Below are positions 26,309 to 36,968 of a DNA stretch of 64,000 nucleotides, in pieces. Positions within the stretch are counted from its first letter, which is position 1; every line of letters begins with the position of its first letter. The translations under genes were made by a program, and so were the position numbers. The stretch is from Bacillus mojavensis RO-H-1 = KCTC 3706 (GTDB lineage: Bacteria; Bacillota; Bacilli; Bacillales; Bacillaceae): positions 434,001-498,000 of the forward strand of contig NZ_JH600284.1 in NCBI RefSeq assembly GCF_000245335.1, given 5' to 3'. The notes beneath the pieces were generated by a model that saw only the letters and a list, made by a program, of their open reading frames with translations, had not been told where the DNA came from and did no database searches.

Positions 26309-27109
26309 ATGACGGAAGAAAGAAAAGAAACGTTGTTGGAAGAAGAAGTTAACCAGAATGAAGGAATAGATGAAGAGCCGCTTTCGCGGATGTCGAGAAA
26401 GGCCAGCCGCCAAAGCAAGCAGAAGCAGAAACAAAAGCAGAAACAACATAAGGAACGCGTAGAATCGTCTGCGAAAGAAAAGCTAGCCTCTGTTTGGGCA
26501 GCCATTAACAGATATTGCGGATTTGCTTTTTCAATATTGAAATCTCCGGCGAAAACGGTCGTGGCAGATGGTTTCTCTCATTATAAATATGGTCTTATTT
26601 CAATGCTCATATTCAGTATCGTTTTTTCAATCGGGAACTGGTTTCAGTTAAAGGCGAGCTGGAACAGGCCGCTCGGTTTTGGAGAACGCCATCACGCGTT
26701 TTATGACGGATTTTTTGTCGTTCTTGTGTATATGCTCGTCTTTTTTGCTGTTATGGTCTTCTCCATATGGGCCGTGTCCCGGTATATGATGAAGCAAAAG
26801 GTATCATTCAAGGAAGCTGCGGCTGGTTTTGGCTCATTGCTTGTACCGGTGATCGCCGTTTCAATCATTTGGATGATATTTGCGATTGTGAATGTACCGA
26901 TGCTGACTGTCCTTTTCACAGTCTTAATCCTGTTTTCGCTTTTCTTTATGATGGCGCTGTATGTACAGCGTCTGTATCAGACGGCAAGTGAGGCACCGAT
27001 TGACTACATCTATTGTGTGTTTGCTGTTTTAGCTGTTGCGCTGCTGTTTGCGGCAGTGACATGGCCGTTTATTTCTGAATATTTTACGGCATCGCTTATC
27101 CCGCTTTAA
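26309..27109 (+). CDS. yebC: Yip1-like membrane protein YebC
   Basis: A 266-aa protein. The first 60 residues are highly charged, acidic then basic, with a Lys/Gln repeat (KQKQKQKQKQ) around residues 35-47. Five hydrophobic segments follow (about 88-110, 135-160, 178-200, 205-225 and 240-262). The overall form suits the Yip1/DUF-type membrane family, but no functional residues are recognised. The ATG follows AGGAGTTGCTAAC; a longer in-frame start has no ribosome site. Monocistronic, ended by a strong hairpin. Confidence 0.8.
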   Translation: MTEERKETLLEEEVNQNEGIDEEPLSRMSRKASRQSKQKQKQKQKQHKERVESSAKEKLASVWAAINRYCGFAFSILKSPAKTVVADGFSHYKYGLISMLIFSIVFSIGNWFQLKASWNRPLGFGERHHAFYDGFFVVLVYMLVFFAVMVFSIWAVSRYMMKQKVSFKEAAAGFGSLLVPVIAVSIIWMIFAIVNVPMLTVLFTVLILFSLFFMMALYVQRLYQTASEAPIDYIYCVFAVLAVALLFAAVTWPFISEYFTASLIPL

Positions 27110-27112
27110 TGT

Positions 27113-27142
27113 AAAAAAACCGGCTGAAAAGGCCGGTTTTTT
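27113..27142 (+). terminator. Terminator of yebC
   Basis: AAAACCGGC and GCCGGTTTT arms with a short loop, then TTTT. Confidence 0.9.
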
Positions 27143-27237
27143 GATGTCACAGTTTTTACAAATATATCTAAAAAACACAGTTGAATTGTAGGATTAATCC
27201 GTGTATGATGAGGAAAATGCTGTGGAGGATGATGGAC

Positions 27238-27405
27238 ATGGCCCATTTACTTCGTCAGGCGATTTATCAAAAGAAGGAATTTTTAAAAACCAAATTAATG
27301 CTCTCAGAATTTTATCGCGGAAGAGGGGAACAGCTCGCTGATTATACGCTGAGTGAACTTGAGAAAGAATATGAGTCCCTTCGGAAAATGAAAAAAGAGA
27401 TGTGA
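27238..27405 (+). CDS. yebD: Small basic protein YebD, FbpA-like
   Basis: A 55-aa helical protein (MAHLLRQAIYQKKEFLKTKL... LSELEKEYESLRKMKKEM). The pattern, a Lys-rich helix followed by LSELEKEY, resembles small Fur-regulated basic proteins of the FbpA type; this is from memory and tentative. Several ATG codons precede; GGAGG nine bases upstream of this one makes it the best start. No Fur box was identified. A hairpin follows the stop. Function unknown. Confidence 0.7.
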   Translation: MAHLLRQAIYQKKEFLKTKLMLSEFYRGRGEQLADYTLSELEKEYESLRKMKKEM

Positions 27406-27424
27406 CAATAAATAAAGAAATGTG

Positions 27425-27451
27425 AGTCTGCTGAAAAGCAGGCTTTTTTGT
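27425..27451 (+). terminator. Terminator of yebD
   Basis: AGTCTGCT, loop GAAA and AGCAGGCT (one G-U pair), then TTTTTTG. Confidence 0.8.
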
Positions 27452-27546
27452 TTAGATTTTGAAAAGGATAGAAAGAGGGTAAACTATTGCTGAGTGAGGA
27501 AGAGAGTGTGTCGAAAAATTTTGTCTGCGATTACGGCCATAGCTGA

Positions 27547-27575
27547 TTGTAAAGGGTACATTTCTCTAGTAGAAT
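27547..27575 (+). promoter_or_regulatory. Sigma-A promoter of yebE-yebG
   Basis: TTGTAA, 17 bp, TAGAAT. The start would be near 27582, about 38 bases before yebE. Confidence 0.65.
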
Positions 27576-27619
27576 ATGAATGCTTTACGTAAGTTGAATG
27601 AGTAAGGGGGTTTTATAAA

Positions 27620-28174
27620 ATGATGCAAACCTTATTATCAAACGGATTAGCAATGGTTCTCATTATTCTGATTATCAATGTTGTTTATGTATCATTTTTT
27701 ACGATAAGAATGATTTTAACACTGAAAGGCCAGCGGTATTTAGCGGCCGGAATCAGCACGATTGAAATTTTGGTTTATGTGACCGGGCTGAGCCTCGTGC
27801 TCGATAACTTAGACCAGATTCAAAACGTGATTGCGTACGCACTCGGCTATGGTCTGGGCGTGATTGTCGGCATGAAAATCGAAGAAAAACTGGCGCTTGG
27901 CTATATTATGGTCAATGTGATTACAAAAGAGCTTGACCTCGATCTTCCGAAGCAGCTTCGTGAAAAAGGCTATGGCGTGACGAACTGGGTGGCAGGCGGA
28001 CTTGAAGGCGACCGCACGGCTCTGCAGATTTTGACGCCGAGAAGATATGAGCTGCAGCTGTACGAGACGATTAAAACGCTTGATTCAAAAGCTTTTATTA
28101 TTGCGTATGAACCAAAAACGATCCACGGCGGCTTCTGGGTCAAAGCGGTGAAGAAGAGGAGAATTAAAGAATAA
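27620..28174 (+). CDS. yebE: UPF0316 / DUF2179 membrane protein YebE
   Basis: A 184-aa protein with three N-terminal membrane helices (residues about 8-30, 42-60 and 70-88). A soluble C-terminal DUF2179-type domain follows ([20 protein letters not shown]... [16 protein letters not shown]). Domains of this type occur at the ends of membrane proteins of unknown role and may bind small ligands. AAGGGGGTTTTATAAA precedes the ATG. The stop overlaps the yebG start (TAATG), so the two are translated together. Confidence 0.88.
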   Translation: MMQTLLSNGLAMVLIILIINVVYVSFFTIRMILTLKGQRYLAAGISTIEILVYVTGLSLVLDNLDQIQNVIAYALGYGLGVIVGMKIEEKLALGYIMVNVITKELDLDLPKQLREKGYGVTNWVAGGLEGDRTALQILTPRRYELQLYETIKTLDSKAFIIAYEPKTIHGGFWVKAVKKRRIKE

Positions 28175-28371
28175 TGGCAAAACCGAAGAAGAAAAAGTTT
28201 GAAGTGACAGAACAGCAAACGATCGAAGCAGTGCTTCAGCAAATGAAAGAAGAAGGGTATATGCCTGTACGTCGAATGGAAGAGCCGATCTTCAAGGAAA
28301 AGATGGAAGATGGGTCAATTCAGATCGTTCCGTGCGGAAAAAAAATCGTATTTGAAGGGAAATTGATCTAA
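28174..28371 (+). CDS. yebG: NETI-motif small protein YebG
   Basis: A 65-aa soluble basic protein beginning [20 protein letters not shown], with a second conserved half ([15 protein letters not shown]... [14 protein letters not shown]). The sequence fits the short family named after its NETI motif, here read as [13 protein letters not shown]. Translationally coupled to yebE. Function unknown. Confidence 0.82.
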   Translation: MAKPKKKKFEVTEQQTIEAVLQQMKEEGYMPVRRMEEPIFKEKMEDGSIQIVPCGKKIVFEGKLI

Positions 28372-28413
28372 AACACGAACATTAGCAGAATGAATTTTTA
28401 TATCGTTCGATAA
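28372..28413. promoter_or_regulatory. PurR box pair of the pur operon
   Basis: A forward CGAAC at 28376-28380 (CACGAACATTAG) and an inverted GTTCG at 28405-28409 (TATCGTTCGATAA) form the two PurBoxes bound by PurR, with PRPP as inducer. Spacing is 29 bp centre to centre. Confidence 0.9.
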
Positions 28414-28418
28414 TGTCG

Positions 28419-28447
28419 TTGACATTATTCATGTCCGTTGTTAAGAT
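28419..28447 (+). promoter_or_regulatory. Sigma-A promoter of the pur operon
   Basis: A perfect TTGACA, 17 bp, then TAAGAT. The start would be near 28454, placing the PurR boxes just upstream of the -35. Confidence 0.88.
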
Positions 28448-28467
28448 AAACATGAAATCAAAACACG

Positions 28468-28655
28468 ACCTCATATAATCTTGGGAATATGGCCCATAAG
28501 TTTCTACCCGGCAACCGTAAATTGCCGGACTATGCAGGAAAGTGATCGATAAAACTGACATGGATATATCGCAGAAGCGAACGACTGCCGATACATGCAC
28601 CATGCCCGGTTTGTATTGCTTCCTCATAATGCAATACAAAGCCGGGTATTTTTTA
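28468..28655 (+). ncRNA. Guanine riboswitch of the pur operon with terminator
   Basis: Aptamer core elements CATATAATC, GAATATGG, GTTTCTACC, CCGTAAA and GACTATG lie in 28468-28538; C in GACTATG specifies guanine/hypoxanthine. A long terminator follows: TGCCCGGTTTGTATTGC pairs with GCAATACAAAGCCGGGTA across a 10-base loop, then TTTTTT (28602-28655). The PurR boxes, promoter and riboswitch together fill the 320-bp gap before purE. Confidence 0.96.
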
Positions 28656-28692
28656 TTTTCTGAAAACTAAAGCATTAGAAGGTGGGAACAGA

Positions 28693-29181
28693 ATGCAGCC
28701 GCTAGTAGGAATCATCATGGGAAGCACTTCCGATTGGGAGACAATGAAAAACGCATGCGACATACTTGAAGAACTTGAAGTGCCGTACGAAAAGAAAGTG
28801 GTTTCCGCTCACCGGACGCCTGATTTCATGTTTGAGTACGCTGAAACAGCCAGAGAAAGAGGCATCAAGGTCATTATCGCTGGTGCCGGTGGAGCGGCGC
28901 ACTTGCCGGGGATGACAGCTGCTAAAACGACGCTGCCGGTTATCGGTGTTCCGGTTCAGTCTAAGGCGCTGAACGGACTCGATTCACTTCTTTCCATCGT
29001 GCAAATGCCTGGAGGCGTTCCGGTTGCCACAACAGCCATCGGAAAAGCGGGCGCTGTGAACGCAGGTCTGTTAGCGGCGCAAATTTTGTCAGCTTTTGAC
29101 GAGGATCTAGCCAGAACGTTAGATGAAAGAAGAGAAAATACAAAACAAACTGTGTTAGAAAGCAGTGATCAGCTTGTCTAA
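28693..29181 (+). CDS. purE: N5-carboxyaminoimidazole ribonucleotide mutase
   Basis: A 162-aa class-I PurE that converts N5-CAIR to CAIR. The active-site phrase [13 protein letters not shown] lies at residues 6-18, and [13 protein letters not shown] and [11 protein letters not shown] follow. GAAGGTGGGAACAG precedes the ATG. First gene of the pur operon; it overlaps purK by several bases. Confidence 0.97.
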   Translation: MQPLVGIIMGSTSDWETMKNACDILEELEVPYEKKVVSAHRTPDFMFEYAETARERGIKVIIAGAGGAAHLPGMTAAKTTLPVIGVPVQSKALNGLDSLLSIVQMPGGVPVATTAIGKAGAVNAGLLAAQILSAFDEDLARTLDERRENTKQTVLESSDQLV

Positions 29182-30316
29182 TCAAATCATCTATCCAGGA
29201 GCCGTCATCGGCATGATCGGCGGCGGACAGCTTGGGAAAATGATGGCTGTCTCCGCAAAACAAATGGGGTATAAAGTCGCGGTCGTTGATCCGGTGAAAG
29301 ATTCGCCGTGCGGGCAGGTCGCGGATATCGAAATCACCGCTTCTTACAATGACCGCGAAGCGATTCGGAAATTGGCTGAGATCAGCGATATTATCACGTA
29401 TGAGTTTGAAAACATCGATTATGATGCGCTGCATTGGCTGAAAGATCATGCGTATCTCCCGCAAGGAAGTGAGCTGCTGCTCATTACCCAAAACCGTGAA
29501 ACAGAGAAAAAAGCGATTCAATCCGCAGGCTGTGAAGTTGCACCTTACAGCATCGTCAAAACAATGGATGAGCTGAAAGAGGCGGTTCAGTCGCTGGGGC
29601 TTCCCGCAGTGCTGAAAACATGCCGTGGCGGATATGACGGCAAAGGCCAATTTGTCATCAAGGAAGCGTCACAAATAGAAGAGGCTTCAGCTCTTTTAAA
29701 GCAAGGAACTTGCATTCTCGAAAGCTGGGTTTCTTTTAAAATGGAACTGTCGGTCATCGTTGTCAGATCGGTAAACGGAGAAATTTCGACGTTCCCGGCA
29801 GCGGAAAACATTCACCACAATAATATTCTGTTCCAAAGCATCGTGCCTGCACGGGTTGAAGAAAGGATTCAAGCAAAGGCTGCTGAGCTGGCCGTTAAGC
29901 TCGCAGATGAGCTGAATCTTGTCGGACCGCTTGCTGTTGAAATGTTCCTGACAGAGGGCGATGAGCTTTTGGTTAATGAACTGGCGCCAAGACCGCACAA
30001 TTCAGGACATTACACGCTGGATCTTTGCGAGACGAGCCAGTTTGAACAGCATATCAGAGCGGTTTGCGGCCTTCCGCTTGGAAAAACGGAGCTGCTGAAG
30101 CCTGGCATGATGGTGAATCTTCTCGGCGATGAAGTAAAGATCCCAGAGGAAGAGCCGGAGCTTTTAAAAGAAGCAAAGCTTTATGTATACGGAAAACATG
30201 AAATCAAAAAAGGCCGCAAAATGGGGCATATTACTTTTATGAAGCAGCCTGAAGACGAATGGATTCAGGAGATCACAAATAAATGGAGAAATAGAGACGG
30301 AGGACAAGCAGAATGA
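29174..30316 (+). CDS. purK: N5-carboxyaminoimidazole ribonucleotide synthase
   Basis: A 380-aa ATP-grasp enzyme that carboxylates AIR with bicarbonate and ATP. The N-terminal motif is [13 protein letters not shown], and the glycine-rich loop is [15 protein letters not shown] at 29174 gives the 380 aa recalled for B. subtilis and overlaps purE by 8 bp; GTG at 29165 is an alternative three codons longer. The stop overlaps the purB start by 4 bp. Confidence 0.93.
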   Translation: MSNQIIYPGAVIGMIGGGQLGKMMAVSAKQMGYKVAVVDPVKDSPCGQVADIEITASYNDREAIRKLAEISDIITYEFENIDYDALHWLKDHAYLPQGSELLLITQNRETEKKAIQSAGCEVAPYSIVKTMDELKEAVQSLGLPAVLKTCRGGYDGKGQFVIKEASQIEEASALLKQGTCILESWVSFKMELSVIVVRSVNGEISTFPAAENIHHNNILFQSIVPARVEERIQAKAAELAVKLADELNLVGPLAVEMFLTEGDELLVNELAPRPHNSGHYTLDLCETSQFEQHIRAVCGLPLGKTELLKPGMMVNLLGDEVKIPEEEPELLKEAKLYVYGKHEIKKGRKMGHITFMKQPEDEWIQEITNKWRNRDGGQAE

Positions 30317-31608
30317 TCGAACGTTATTCAAGACCTGAAATGTCCGCGATTTGGACGGATGAAAACAGATTTCAAGCATGGTTAGAGGTTGAAATTCTTG
30401 CCTGTGAAGCGTGGGCGGAGCTTGGCGTTATCCCAAAAGAAGACGTAAAGCTGATGCGCGAAAACGCGTCATTTGACATCAACCGCATATTAGAAATCGA
30501 ACAGGACACGCGTCATGACGTAGTTGCTTTTACACGCGCTGTATCCGAATCACTGGGCGAAGAAAGAAAATGGGTGCATTACGGCTTAACGTCAACTGAC
30601 GTCGTAGATACCGCTCTTTCTTACTTATTAAAACAGGCAAATGACATTCTGCTCAAGGACCTTGAGAGATTTGTTGACATCATAAAAGAAAAAGCGAAAG
30701 AACATAAATACACAGTCATGATGGGCCGTACACACGGCGTACACGCAGAGCCTACAACATTTGGTTTAAAACTTGCGCTTTGGCACGAAGAAATGAAACG
30801 CAACCTTGAACGCTTTAAACAAGCGAAGGAGGGCATTGAGGTTGGGAAGATCTCCGGTGCTGTCGGCACATATGCGAACATTGATCCGTTTGTTGAGCAA
30901 TATGTTTGTGAGAAACTCGGCCTGAAAGCCGCACCGATTTCAACACAAACGCTTCAGCGTGACCGCCATGCTGATTATATGGCGACACTTGCTTTGATCG
31001 CGACAAGCATTGAGAAATTCGCAGTTGAAATTCGCGGACTGCAAAAGAGTGAAACACGTGAGGTCGAGGAATTTTTTGCGAAAGGGCAAAAAGGGTCATC
31101 CGCAATGCCGCATAAACGGAATCCGATCGGTTCTGAAAACATGACAGGTATAGCGCGTGTCATTCGCGGCTACATGATGACAGCTTACGAAAATGTTCCG
31201 TTATGGCATGAGCGCGATATTTCTCATTCTTCAGCGGAACGGATTATTCTTCCGGATGCGACAACCGCGCTGAATTACATGCTGAACCGTTTCTCCAATA
31301 TCGTGAAGAACTTAACGGTCTTCCCGGAAAACATGAAGCGCAACATGGACCGCACATTGGGGCTGATCTACTCTCAGCGCGTGCTGCTGGCATTGATTGA
31401 CACAGGCCTGACTCGTGAAGAAGCTTATGACACAGTGCAGCCGAAAGCAATGGAGGCATGGGAGAAGCAAGTACCGTTCCGTGAGCTTGTGGAAGCGGAA
31501 GAGAAAATCACGTCCCGTCTATCTCCGGAAAAAATTGCTGACTGCTTTGATTATCATTACCATCTGAAAAATGTGGATCTGATCTTTGAACGCTTAGGTT
31601 TAGCTTAG
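30313..31608 (+). CDS. purB: Adenylosuccinate lyase
   Basis: A 431-aa fumarase/aspartase-superfamily enzyme. It cleaves SAICAR to AICAR in IMP synthesis, and adenylosuccinate to AMP. The signature [16 protein letters not shown] near residue 262 holds the flexible catalytic loop; TSTDVVDTA and [14 protein letters not shown] carry the other active-site residues. It overlaps purK by ATGA. A pair of mutually exclusive hairpins starts at its stop. Confidence 0.97.
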   Translation: MIERYSRPEMSAIWTDENRFQAWLEVEILACEAWAELGVIPKEDVKLMRENASFDINRILEIEQDTRHDVVAFTRAVSESLGEERKWVHYGLTSTDVVDTALSYLLKQANDILLKDLERFVDIIKEKAKEHKYTVMMGRTHGVHAEPTTFGLKLALWHEEMKRNLERFKQAKEGIEVGKISGAVGTYANIDPFVEQYVCEKLGLKAAPISTQTLQRDRHADYMATLALIATSIEKFAVEIRGLQKSETREVEEFFAKGQKGSSAMPHKRNPIGSENMTGIARVIRGYMMTAYENVPLWHERDISHSSAERIILPDATTALNYMLNRFSNIVKNLTVFPENMKRNMDRTLGLIYSQRVLLALIDTGLTREEAYDTVQPKAMEAWEKQVPFRELVEAEEKITSRLSPEKIADCFDYHYHLKNVDLIFERLGLA

Positions 31609-31641
31609 AAGAAGCTTTTAGCGGCTTCTTCTAAGCCGCTA
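31605..31641 (+). other. Two mutually exclusive hairpins between purB and purC
   Basis: TTAGAAGAAGC (31605-31615) and GCTTCTTCTAA (31624-31634) form a perfect 11-bp stem that contains the purB stop. TAGCGGCT (31619-31626) and AGCCGCTA (31634-31641) form a perfect 8-bp stem that uses the same middle bases. No T run follows either, so this is not an ordinary terminator. The second stem ends about 26 bases before the purC ribosome site. Confidence 0.65.
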
Positions 31642-31681
31642 CAGTTTGAAAATTCCCAACATTCGGGTTAGGAGGCCTTCC

Positions 31682-32407
31682 GTGAATATTGTGAAGAATG
31701 AACTTTTATATGAAGGAAAAGCAAAAAAGATCTACAAAACCGATGACGAAAACACGCTGTATGTGGTGTATAAAGATTCTGCCACTGCCTTTAACGGAGA
31801 AAAAAAGGCGGAAATTAGCGGCAAAGGGCGCTTAAACAATGAGATTTCAAGCCTGATTTTCAAACACCTCCATAAAAAAGGAGTTAATAACCACTTTATC
31901 GAGCGGATGTCGGAAACAGAGCAGCTCATTAAAAAGGTAACGATTGTGCCGCTTGAAGTCGTCGTCAGAAATGTTGTGGCAGGGAGCATGTCCAAACGTC
32001 TCGGCATTCCAGAAGGCACGGAGCTTGAACAGCCGATTATCGAGTTTTACTACAAGGATGACGCGCTGGGTGATCCGCTCATCACAGAAGATCATATTTG
32101 GCTTTTGAAAGCGGCGACTCCTGAGCAGGTAGAAGCCATTAAGTCCATTACAAAAACAGTAAATGAAGAGCTTCAAAGCATTTTTGACGATTGTCATGTC
32201 AGATTAATAGATTTCAAGCTTGAATTTGGTTTAGATGCAGACGGGCAAGTGCTTTTGGCGGATGAAATTTCACCTGATACATGCCGTCTGTGGGATAAAG
32301 ACACGAACGAAAAGCTGGACAAAGATTTATTCAGACGCAATCTGGGAAGCTTAACCGACGCATACGAAGAGATTTTCAAAAGACTGGGAGGCATTCATCA
32401 TGTATAA
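31682..32407 (+). CDS. purC: SAICAR synthetase
   Basis: A 241-aa enzyme that joins aspartate to CAIR with ATP. Family phrases are LLYEGKAKKIYKT near residue 8, VVVRNVVAGSMSKR near 93 and LIDFKLEFGLDADG near 175. The GTG start follows TTAGGAGGCCTTCC and gives the known 241-aa length; an in-frame ATG twelve codons upstream lacks a ribosome site and falls in the hairpin region. It overlaps purS by 8 bp. Confidence 0.95.
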   Translation: MNIVKNELLYEGKAKKIYKTDDENTLYVVYKDSATAFNGEKKAEISGKGRLNNEISSLIFKHLHKKGVNNHFIERMSETEQLIKKVTIVPLEVVVRNVVAGSMSKRLGIPEGTELEQPIIEFYYKDDALGDPLITEDHIWLLKAATPEQVEAIKSITKTVNEELQSIFDDCHVRLIDFKLEFGLDADGQVLLADEISPDTCRLWDKDTNEKLDKDLFRRNLGSLTDAYEEIFKRLGGIHHV

Positions 32408-32654
32408 AGTAAAAGTTTATGTCAGCTTAAAAGAAAGTGTACTGGATCCACAAGGGAGCGCTGTCCAGCATGCCTTGCACAGTATGTCTTACAAGGAAGT
32501 CGCCGACGTGCGCATCGGGAAATACATGGAGCTAACAATTGAAAAGTCGGACCGTGATCTTGACGTGCTAGTGAAAGAAATGTGCGAAAAACTTCTTGCG
32601 AATACAGTGATTGAAGATTACAGATATGAGGTTGAGGAGGTAGTCGCACAGTGA
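32400..32654 (+). CDS. purS: FGAM synthase subunit PurS
   Basis: An 84-aa subunit of the three-part formylglycinamidine synthase PurSQL, which binds the small PurL and recruits PurQ. The beta-alpha-beta form and the phrases [19 protein letters not shown] and [14 protein letters not shown] are typical. It overlaps purC at the start and purQ at the end. Confidence 0.95.
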   Translation: MYKVKVYVSLKESVLDPQGSAVQHALHSMSYKEVADVRIGKYMELTIEKSDRDLDVLVKEMCEKLLANTVIEDYRYEVEEVVAQ

Positions 32655-33334
32655 AATTTGCGGTGATAGTGTTACCCGGCTCTAACTGTGATATCGATAT
32701 GTATCACGCTGTAAAGGATGAACTCGGTCATGATGTGGAATACGTCTGGCACGAGGAAACAAGCCTTGACGGCTTCGACGGCGTGTTAATTCCGGGAGGT
32801 TTTTCTTACGGAGATTACTTGAGATGCGGCGCCATCGCCCGATTTGCGAATATTATGCCTGCTGTAAAACAGGCAGCGGCTGAAGGAAAACCTGTCCTCG
32901 GCGTCTGCAACGGATTTCAGATTTTACAGGAGCTTGGCCTTTTGCCAGGTGCAATGAGACGCAACAAAGATTTGAAGTTCATTTGCCGTCCGATTGAATT
33001 AATCGTGCAGAACGACGAAACTTTATTCACCTCTTCCTATGAAAAAGGCCAATCGATTACAATTCCGGTTGCCCACGGTGAAGGGAATTTCTACTGTGAT
33101 GACGAAACGCTTGCTTCATTAAAAGAAAACAATCAAATTGCTTTCATATACGGTTCCGATATTAACGGAAGTGTCAGCGATATTGCCGGTGTTGTAAATG
33201 AAAAAGGAAATGTGTTAGGCATGATGCCTCATCCAGAGCGCGCGGTCGATGAACTGCTTGGAAGCGCCGACGGTCTTAAATTGTTTCAGTCTATCGTGAA
33301 AAATTGGAGGGAAACTCATGTCACTACTGCTTGA
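32651..33334 (+). CDS. purQ: FGAM synthase glutaminase subunit PurQ
   Basis: A 227-aa class-I glutamine amidotransferase that supplies ammonia to PurL. The nucleophile lies in [10 protein letters not shown] (Cys86), and the His/Glu pair in MMPHPERAV near the C-end. GTG start after GAGGAGGTAGTCGCACA. It overlaps purS by 4 bp and purL by 17 bp. Confidence 0.97.
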   Translation: MKFAVIVLPGSNCDIDMYHAVKDELGHDVEYVWHEETSLDGFDGVLIPGGFSYGDYLRCGAIARFANIMPAVKQAAAEGKPVLGVCNGFQILQELGLLPGAMRRNKDLKFICRPIELIVQNDETLFTSSYEKGQSITIPVAHGEGNFYCDDETLASLKENNQIAFIYGSDINGSVSDIAGVVNEKGNVLGMMPHPERAVDELLGSADGLKLFQSIVKNWRETHVTTA

Positions 33335-35546
33335 ACCAAGTAAAGAACAAATAAAAGAAGAGAAAATATATCAGCAAATGGGTGTCAGTGATGATGAGTT
33401 TGCATTGATTGAATCCATTCTTGGAAGATTGCCGAACTACACAGAAATCGGAATTTTTTCTGTCATGTGGTCAGAGCATTGCAGCTACAAGAACTCAAAG
33501 CCGATTTTGCGTAAATTCCCGACGAGCGGCGAACGCGTGCTGCAAGGTCCGGGGGAAGGCGCCGGAATCGTTGATATCGGTGATAACCAAGCGGTTGTGT
33601 TCAAAATTGAATCGCATAACCATCCATCAGCCATCGAACCGTACCAAGGCGCTGCGACTGGCGTAGGCGGCATAATCCGTGATGTCTTTTCAATGGGTGC
33701 GCGTCCTATCGCTGTATTAAACTCTCTTCGATTTGGTGAACTGACTTCACCGCGCGTGAAGTACTTGTTTGAAGAAGTAGTAGCAGGTATCGCCGGATAT
33801 GGGAACTGCATCGGAATCCCGACAGTCGGCGGCGAAGTGCAATTTGACAGCAGCTATGAAGGAAATCCGCTTGTCAACGCAATGTGCGTCGGATTGATCA
33901 ATCATGAAGACATCAAAAAAGGCCAGGCAAAGGGTGTCGGCAACACGGTCATGTATGTCGGCGCAAAAACAGGGCGAGACGGAATTCACGGCGCTACGTT
34001 TGCGTCTGAAGAAATGTCGGATGCTTCTGAAGAAAAGCGCTCCGCAGTTCAAGTCGGCGATCCGTTTATGGAGAAGCTTTTGCTTGAAGCGTGTCTGGAA
34101 GTCATTCAATGTGACGCCTTAGTCGGCATTCAGGACATGGGAGCTGCCGGCCTGACCAGCTCAAGCGCGGAAATGGCAAGTAAAGCGGGTTCTGGCATTG
34201 AAATGAACCTTGACTTGATCCCTCAGCGTGAAACAGGCATGACCGCTTATGAAATGATGCTTTCTGAATCACAGGAACGGATGCTGCTTGTTATTGAGCG
34301 CGGACGTGAACAGGAAATCATCGATATTTTTGACAAGTATGATCTTGAAGCAGTTTCTGTCGGACGTGTAACAGATGATAAAATGCTGCGCCTGACACAT
34401 AAAGGTGAGGTTGTATGCGAGCTCCCTGTTGATGCCTTGGCAGAAGAAGCGCCGGTTTACCACAAGCCTTCTCAAGAGCCGGCTTACTACCGTGAATTTT
34501 TAGAGACAGATATCCCGGCTCCTCAAATTGACGATGCGAATGAAACACTGAAGGCGCTCCTGCAGCAGCCGACGATCGCAAGCAAAGAGTGGGTTTACGA
34601 CCAGTATGACTACATGGTGCGGACGAATACAGTTGTGGCTCCTGGATCTGACGCGGGTGTTCTCAGAATCCGCGGAACGAAAAAGGCGCTGGCGATGACA
34701 ACTGACTGTAACGCCCGTTATCTCTACCTTGATCCAGAGGTCGGCGGAAAAATCGCTGTCGCTGAAGCGGCGCGCAACATCGTTTGCTCCGGTGCAGAAC
34801 CGCTTGCGGTTACAGATAACCTGAACTTCGGAAACCCGGAAAAACCGGAAATTTTCTGGCAGATTGAAAAAGCGGCTGACGGCATCAGTGAGGCGTGTAA
34901 CGTTCTCAGCACACCTGTAATCGGCGGAAACGTATCGCTTTATAACGAATCAAACGGCACGGCGATCTACCCGACACCTGTAATCGGCATGGTCGGTTTA
35001 ATTGAAGATACAGATCACATTACAACGCAGCATTTCAAACAAGCGGGCGACCTTGTGTACGTCATCGGCGAAACAAAACCTGAGTTTGCCGGAAGCGAGC
35101 TGCAAAAAATGACAGAAGGCCGCATTTACGGCAAAGCGCCGCAAATTGATCTTGATGTAGAGCAGGCACGCCAAAAAGCACTGCTTGATGCGATTAAACA
35201 AGGCTTTGTTCAATCAGCGCACGATGTATCTGAAGGCGGCTTAGGCGTAGCAATTGCGGAAAGTGTCATGACGACGGAAAACCTTGGCGCTAACGTGACT
35301 GTTGAAGGGGAAGCAGCATTATTATTCTCTGAATCTCAATCCCGCTTCGTTGTTTCTGTGAAAAAAGAACATCAAGCAGCGTTTGAAGCAGCTGTACAAG
35401 ATGCGGTTCATATCGGTGAGGTAACAGCTGACGGACTTCTGAGCATTCAAAATCAAGACGGACAACAATTGATTCACGCGCAGACGAAAGAGCTTGAACG
35501 CGCGTGGAAAGGAGCTATCCCATGCTTGCTGAAATCAAAGGCTTAA
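33318..35546 (+). CDS. purL: FGAM synthase large subunit PurL (small-type)
   Basis: A 742-aa small-type PurL that makes FGAM from FGAR with ATP and ammonia. Motifs are [13 protein letters not shown] near residue 37 with the catalytic His, [20 protein letters not shown] near 96 and [15 protein letters not shown] near 635. It lacks a fused glutaminase and therefore needs PurS and PurQ, both encoded just upstream. The end overlaps purF by 25 bp. Confidence 0.97.
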   Translation: MSLLLEPSKEQIKEEKIYQQMGVSDDEFALIESILGRLPNYTEIGIFSVMWSEHCSYKNSKPILRKFPTSGERVLQGPGEGAGIVDIGDNQAVVFKIESHNHPSAIEPYQGAATGVGGIIRDVFSMGARPIAVLNSLRFGELTSPRVKYLFEEVVAGIAGYGNCIGIPTVGGEVQFDSSYEGNPLVNAMCVGLINHEDIKKGQAKGVGNTVMYVGAKTGRDGIHGATFASEEMSDASEEKRSAVQVGDPFMEKLLLEACLEVIQCDALVGIQDMGAAGLTSSSAEMASKAGSGIEMNLDLIPQRETGMTAYEMMLSESQERMLLVIERGREQEIIDIFDKYDLEAVSVGRVTDDKMLRLTHKGEVVCELPVDALAEEAPVYHKPSQEPAYYREFLETDIPAPQIDDANETLKALLQQPTIASKEWVYDQYDYMVRTNTVVAPGSDAGVLRIRGTKKALAMTTDCNARYLYLDPEVGGKIAVAEAARNIVCSGAEPLAVTDNLNFGNPEKPEIFWQIEKAADGISEACNVLSTPVIGGNVSLYNESNGTAIYPTPVIGMVGLIEDTDHITTQHFKQAGDLVYVIGETKPEFAGSELQKMTEGRIYGKAPQIDLDVEQARQKALLDAIKQGFVQSAHDVSEGGLGVAIAESVMTTENLGANVTVEGEAALLFSESQSRFVVSVKKEHQAAFEAAVQDAVHIGEVTADGLLSIQNQDGQQLIHAQTKELERAWKGAIPCLLKSKA

Positions 35547-36952
35547 ATGAAGAATGCGGCGTTTTTGGGATTTGGGGACATGAAGAAGCCCCGCAAATTA
35601 CGTATTACGGCCTCCACAGCCTCCAGCACAGAGGACAGGAGGGCGCGGGCATTGTGGCAACTGACGGTGAACAGCTGACGGCGCATAAAGGCCAAGGGCT
35701 GATCACTGAAGTATTTCAAAACGGTGAGCTCAGCAAAGTGAAGGGGAAAGGCGCAATTGGGCACGTTCGGTATGCAACAGCCGGCGGCGGCGGATATGAA
35801 AATGTTCAGCCGCTCCTCTTCCGCTCCCAAAACAACGGCAGCCTGGCGCTTGCCCATAACGGGAACTTGGTGAATGCCACTCAGCTGAAGCAGCAGCTTG
35901 AAAATCAAGGAAGCATCTTCCAGACGTCTTCAGACACTGAGGTTTTGGCTCACCTGATCAAAAGAAGCGGCCACTTCACGCTGAAGGATCAAATTAAAAA
36001 CTCGCTTTCCATGCTGAAAGGCGCCTACGCGTTCCTGATCATGACTGAAACAGAAATGATTGTCGCGCTTGACCCGAACGGACTTAGACCGCTGTCAATC
36101 GGCATGATGGGAGACGCTTATGTTGTCGCTTCTGAAACATGTGCATTTGATGTCGTCGGCGCGACGTATCTTCGCGAGGTGGAGCCGGGCGAAATGCTGA
36201 TTATCAATGATGATGGCATGAAATCAGAGCGCTTCTCCATGAATATCAACCGTTCTATTTGCAGCATGGAATACATTTATTTCTCACGGCCTGACAGCAA
36301 TATTGAGGGCATTAACGTGCACAGCGCGCGTAAAAACCTTGGAAAAATGCTTGCTCAGGAATCAGCGGTTGAAGCTGATGTGGTGACAGGCGTTCCGGAT
36401 TCCAGTATTTCAGCGGCTATCGGCTACGCGGAAGCAACAGGCATCCCGTACGAGCTTGGGTTAATCAAAAACCGTTATGTGGGCAGAACGTTTATTCAGC
36501 CGTCACAGGCTCTGCGTGAGCAGGGTGTCAGAATGAAGCTTTCTGCGGTGCGCGGTGTTGTAGAAGGAAAACGCGTTGTCATGGTGGATGACTCTATCGT
36601 GCGCGGAACGACAAGCCGCCGGATCGTAACGATGCTCAGAGAAGCGGGTGCGACAGAAGTGCATGTGAAAATCAGTTCGCCGCCGATCGCTCATCCGTGC
36701 TTCTATGGTATTGATACGTCTACACATGAAGAACTGATCGCGTCTTCTCACTCGGTTGAAGAAATCCGTCAGGAAATCGGAGCTGACACTCTCTCATTTT
36801 TGAGTGTCGAAGGGCTGCTGAAAGGAATCGGCAGAAAATACGAAGACGCTAATTGCGGGCAATGTCTTGCTTGCTTTACAGGGAAATATCCGACTGAAAT
36901 TTATCAGGACACTGTGCTTCCTCATGTAAAAGAAGCGGTGTTAACCAAATAA
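35522..36952 (+). CDS. purF: Glutamine PRPP amidotransferase
   Basis: A 476-aa enzyme for the committed step, PRPP plus Gln to phosphoribosylamine. An 11-residue propeptide precedes the catalytic Cys12 ([12 protein letters not shown]), exposed by self-processing. The PRPP motif [13 protein letters not shown] lies near 344. Cys residues near the C-end ([11 protein letters not shown]) belong to the oxygen-labile 4Fe-4S cluster of the Bacillus type. The ATG follows GGAAAGGAGCTATCCC inside purL; an in-frame start six codons upstream would break the Cys12 numbering. Confidence 0.97.
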   Translation: MLAEIKGLNEECGVFGIWGHEEAPQITYYGLHSLQHRGQEGAGIVATDGEQLTAHKGQGLITEVFQNGELSKVKGKGAIGHVRYATAGGGGYENVQPLLFRSQNNGSLALAHNGNLVNATQLKQQLENQGSIFQTSSDTEVLAHLIKRSGHFTLKDQIKNSLSMLKGAYAFLIMTETEMIVALDPNGLRPLSIGMMGDAYVVASETCAFDVVGATYLREVEPGEMLIINDDGMKSERFSMNINRSICSMEYIYFSRPDSNIEGINVHSARKNLGKMLAQESAVEADVVTGVPDSSISAAIGYAEATGIPYELGLIKNRYVGRTFIQPSQALREQGVRMKLSAVRGVVEGKRVVMVDDSIVRGTTSRRIVTMLREAGATEVHVKISSPPIAHPCFYGIDTSTHEELIASSHSVEEIRQEIGADTLSFLSVEGLLKGIGRKYEDANCGQCLACFTGKYPTEIYQDTVLPHVKEAVLTK

Positions 36953-36968
36953 AACTTGAAAATGACAT

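Noticed and set aside
26411..26450. AAGCAGAAACAA-type repeat as a mobile or regulatory repeat
   Set aside because: It is in frame within yebC and simply encodes the Lys/Gln-rich segment of the protein.
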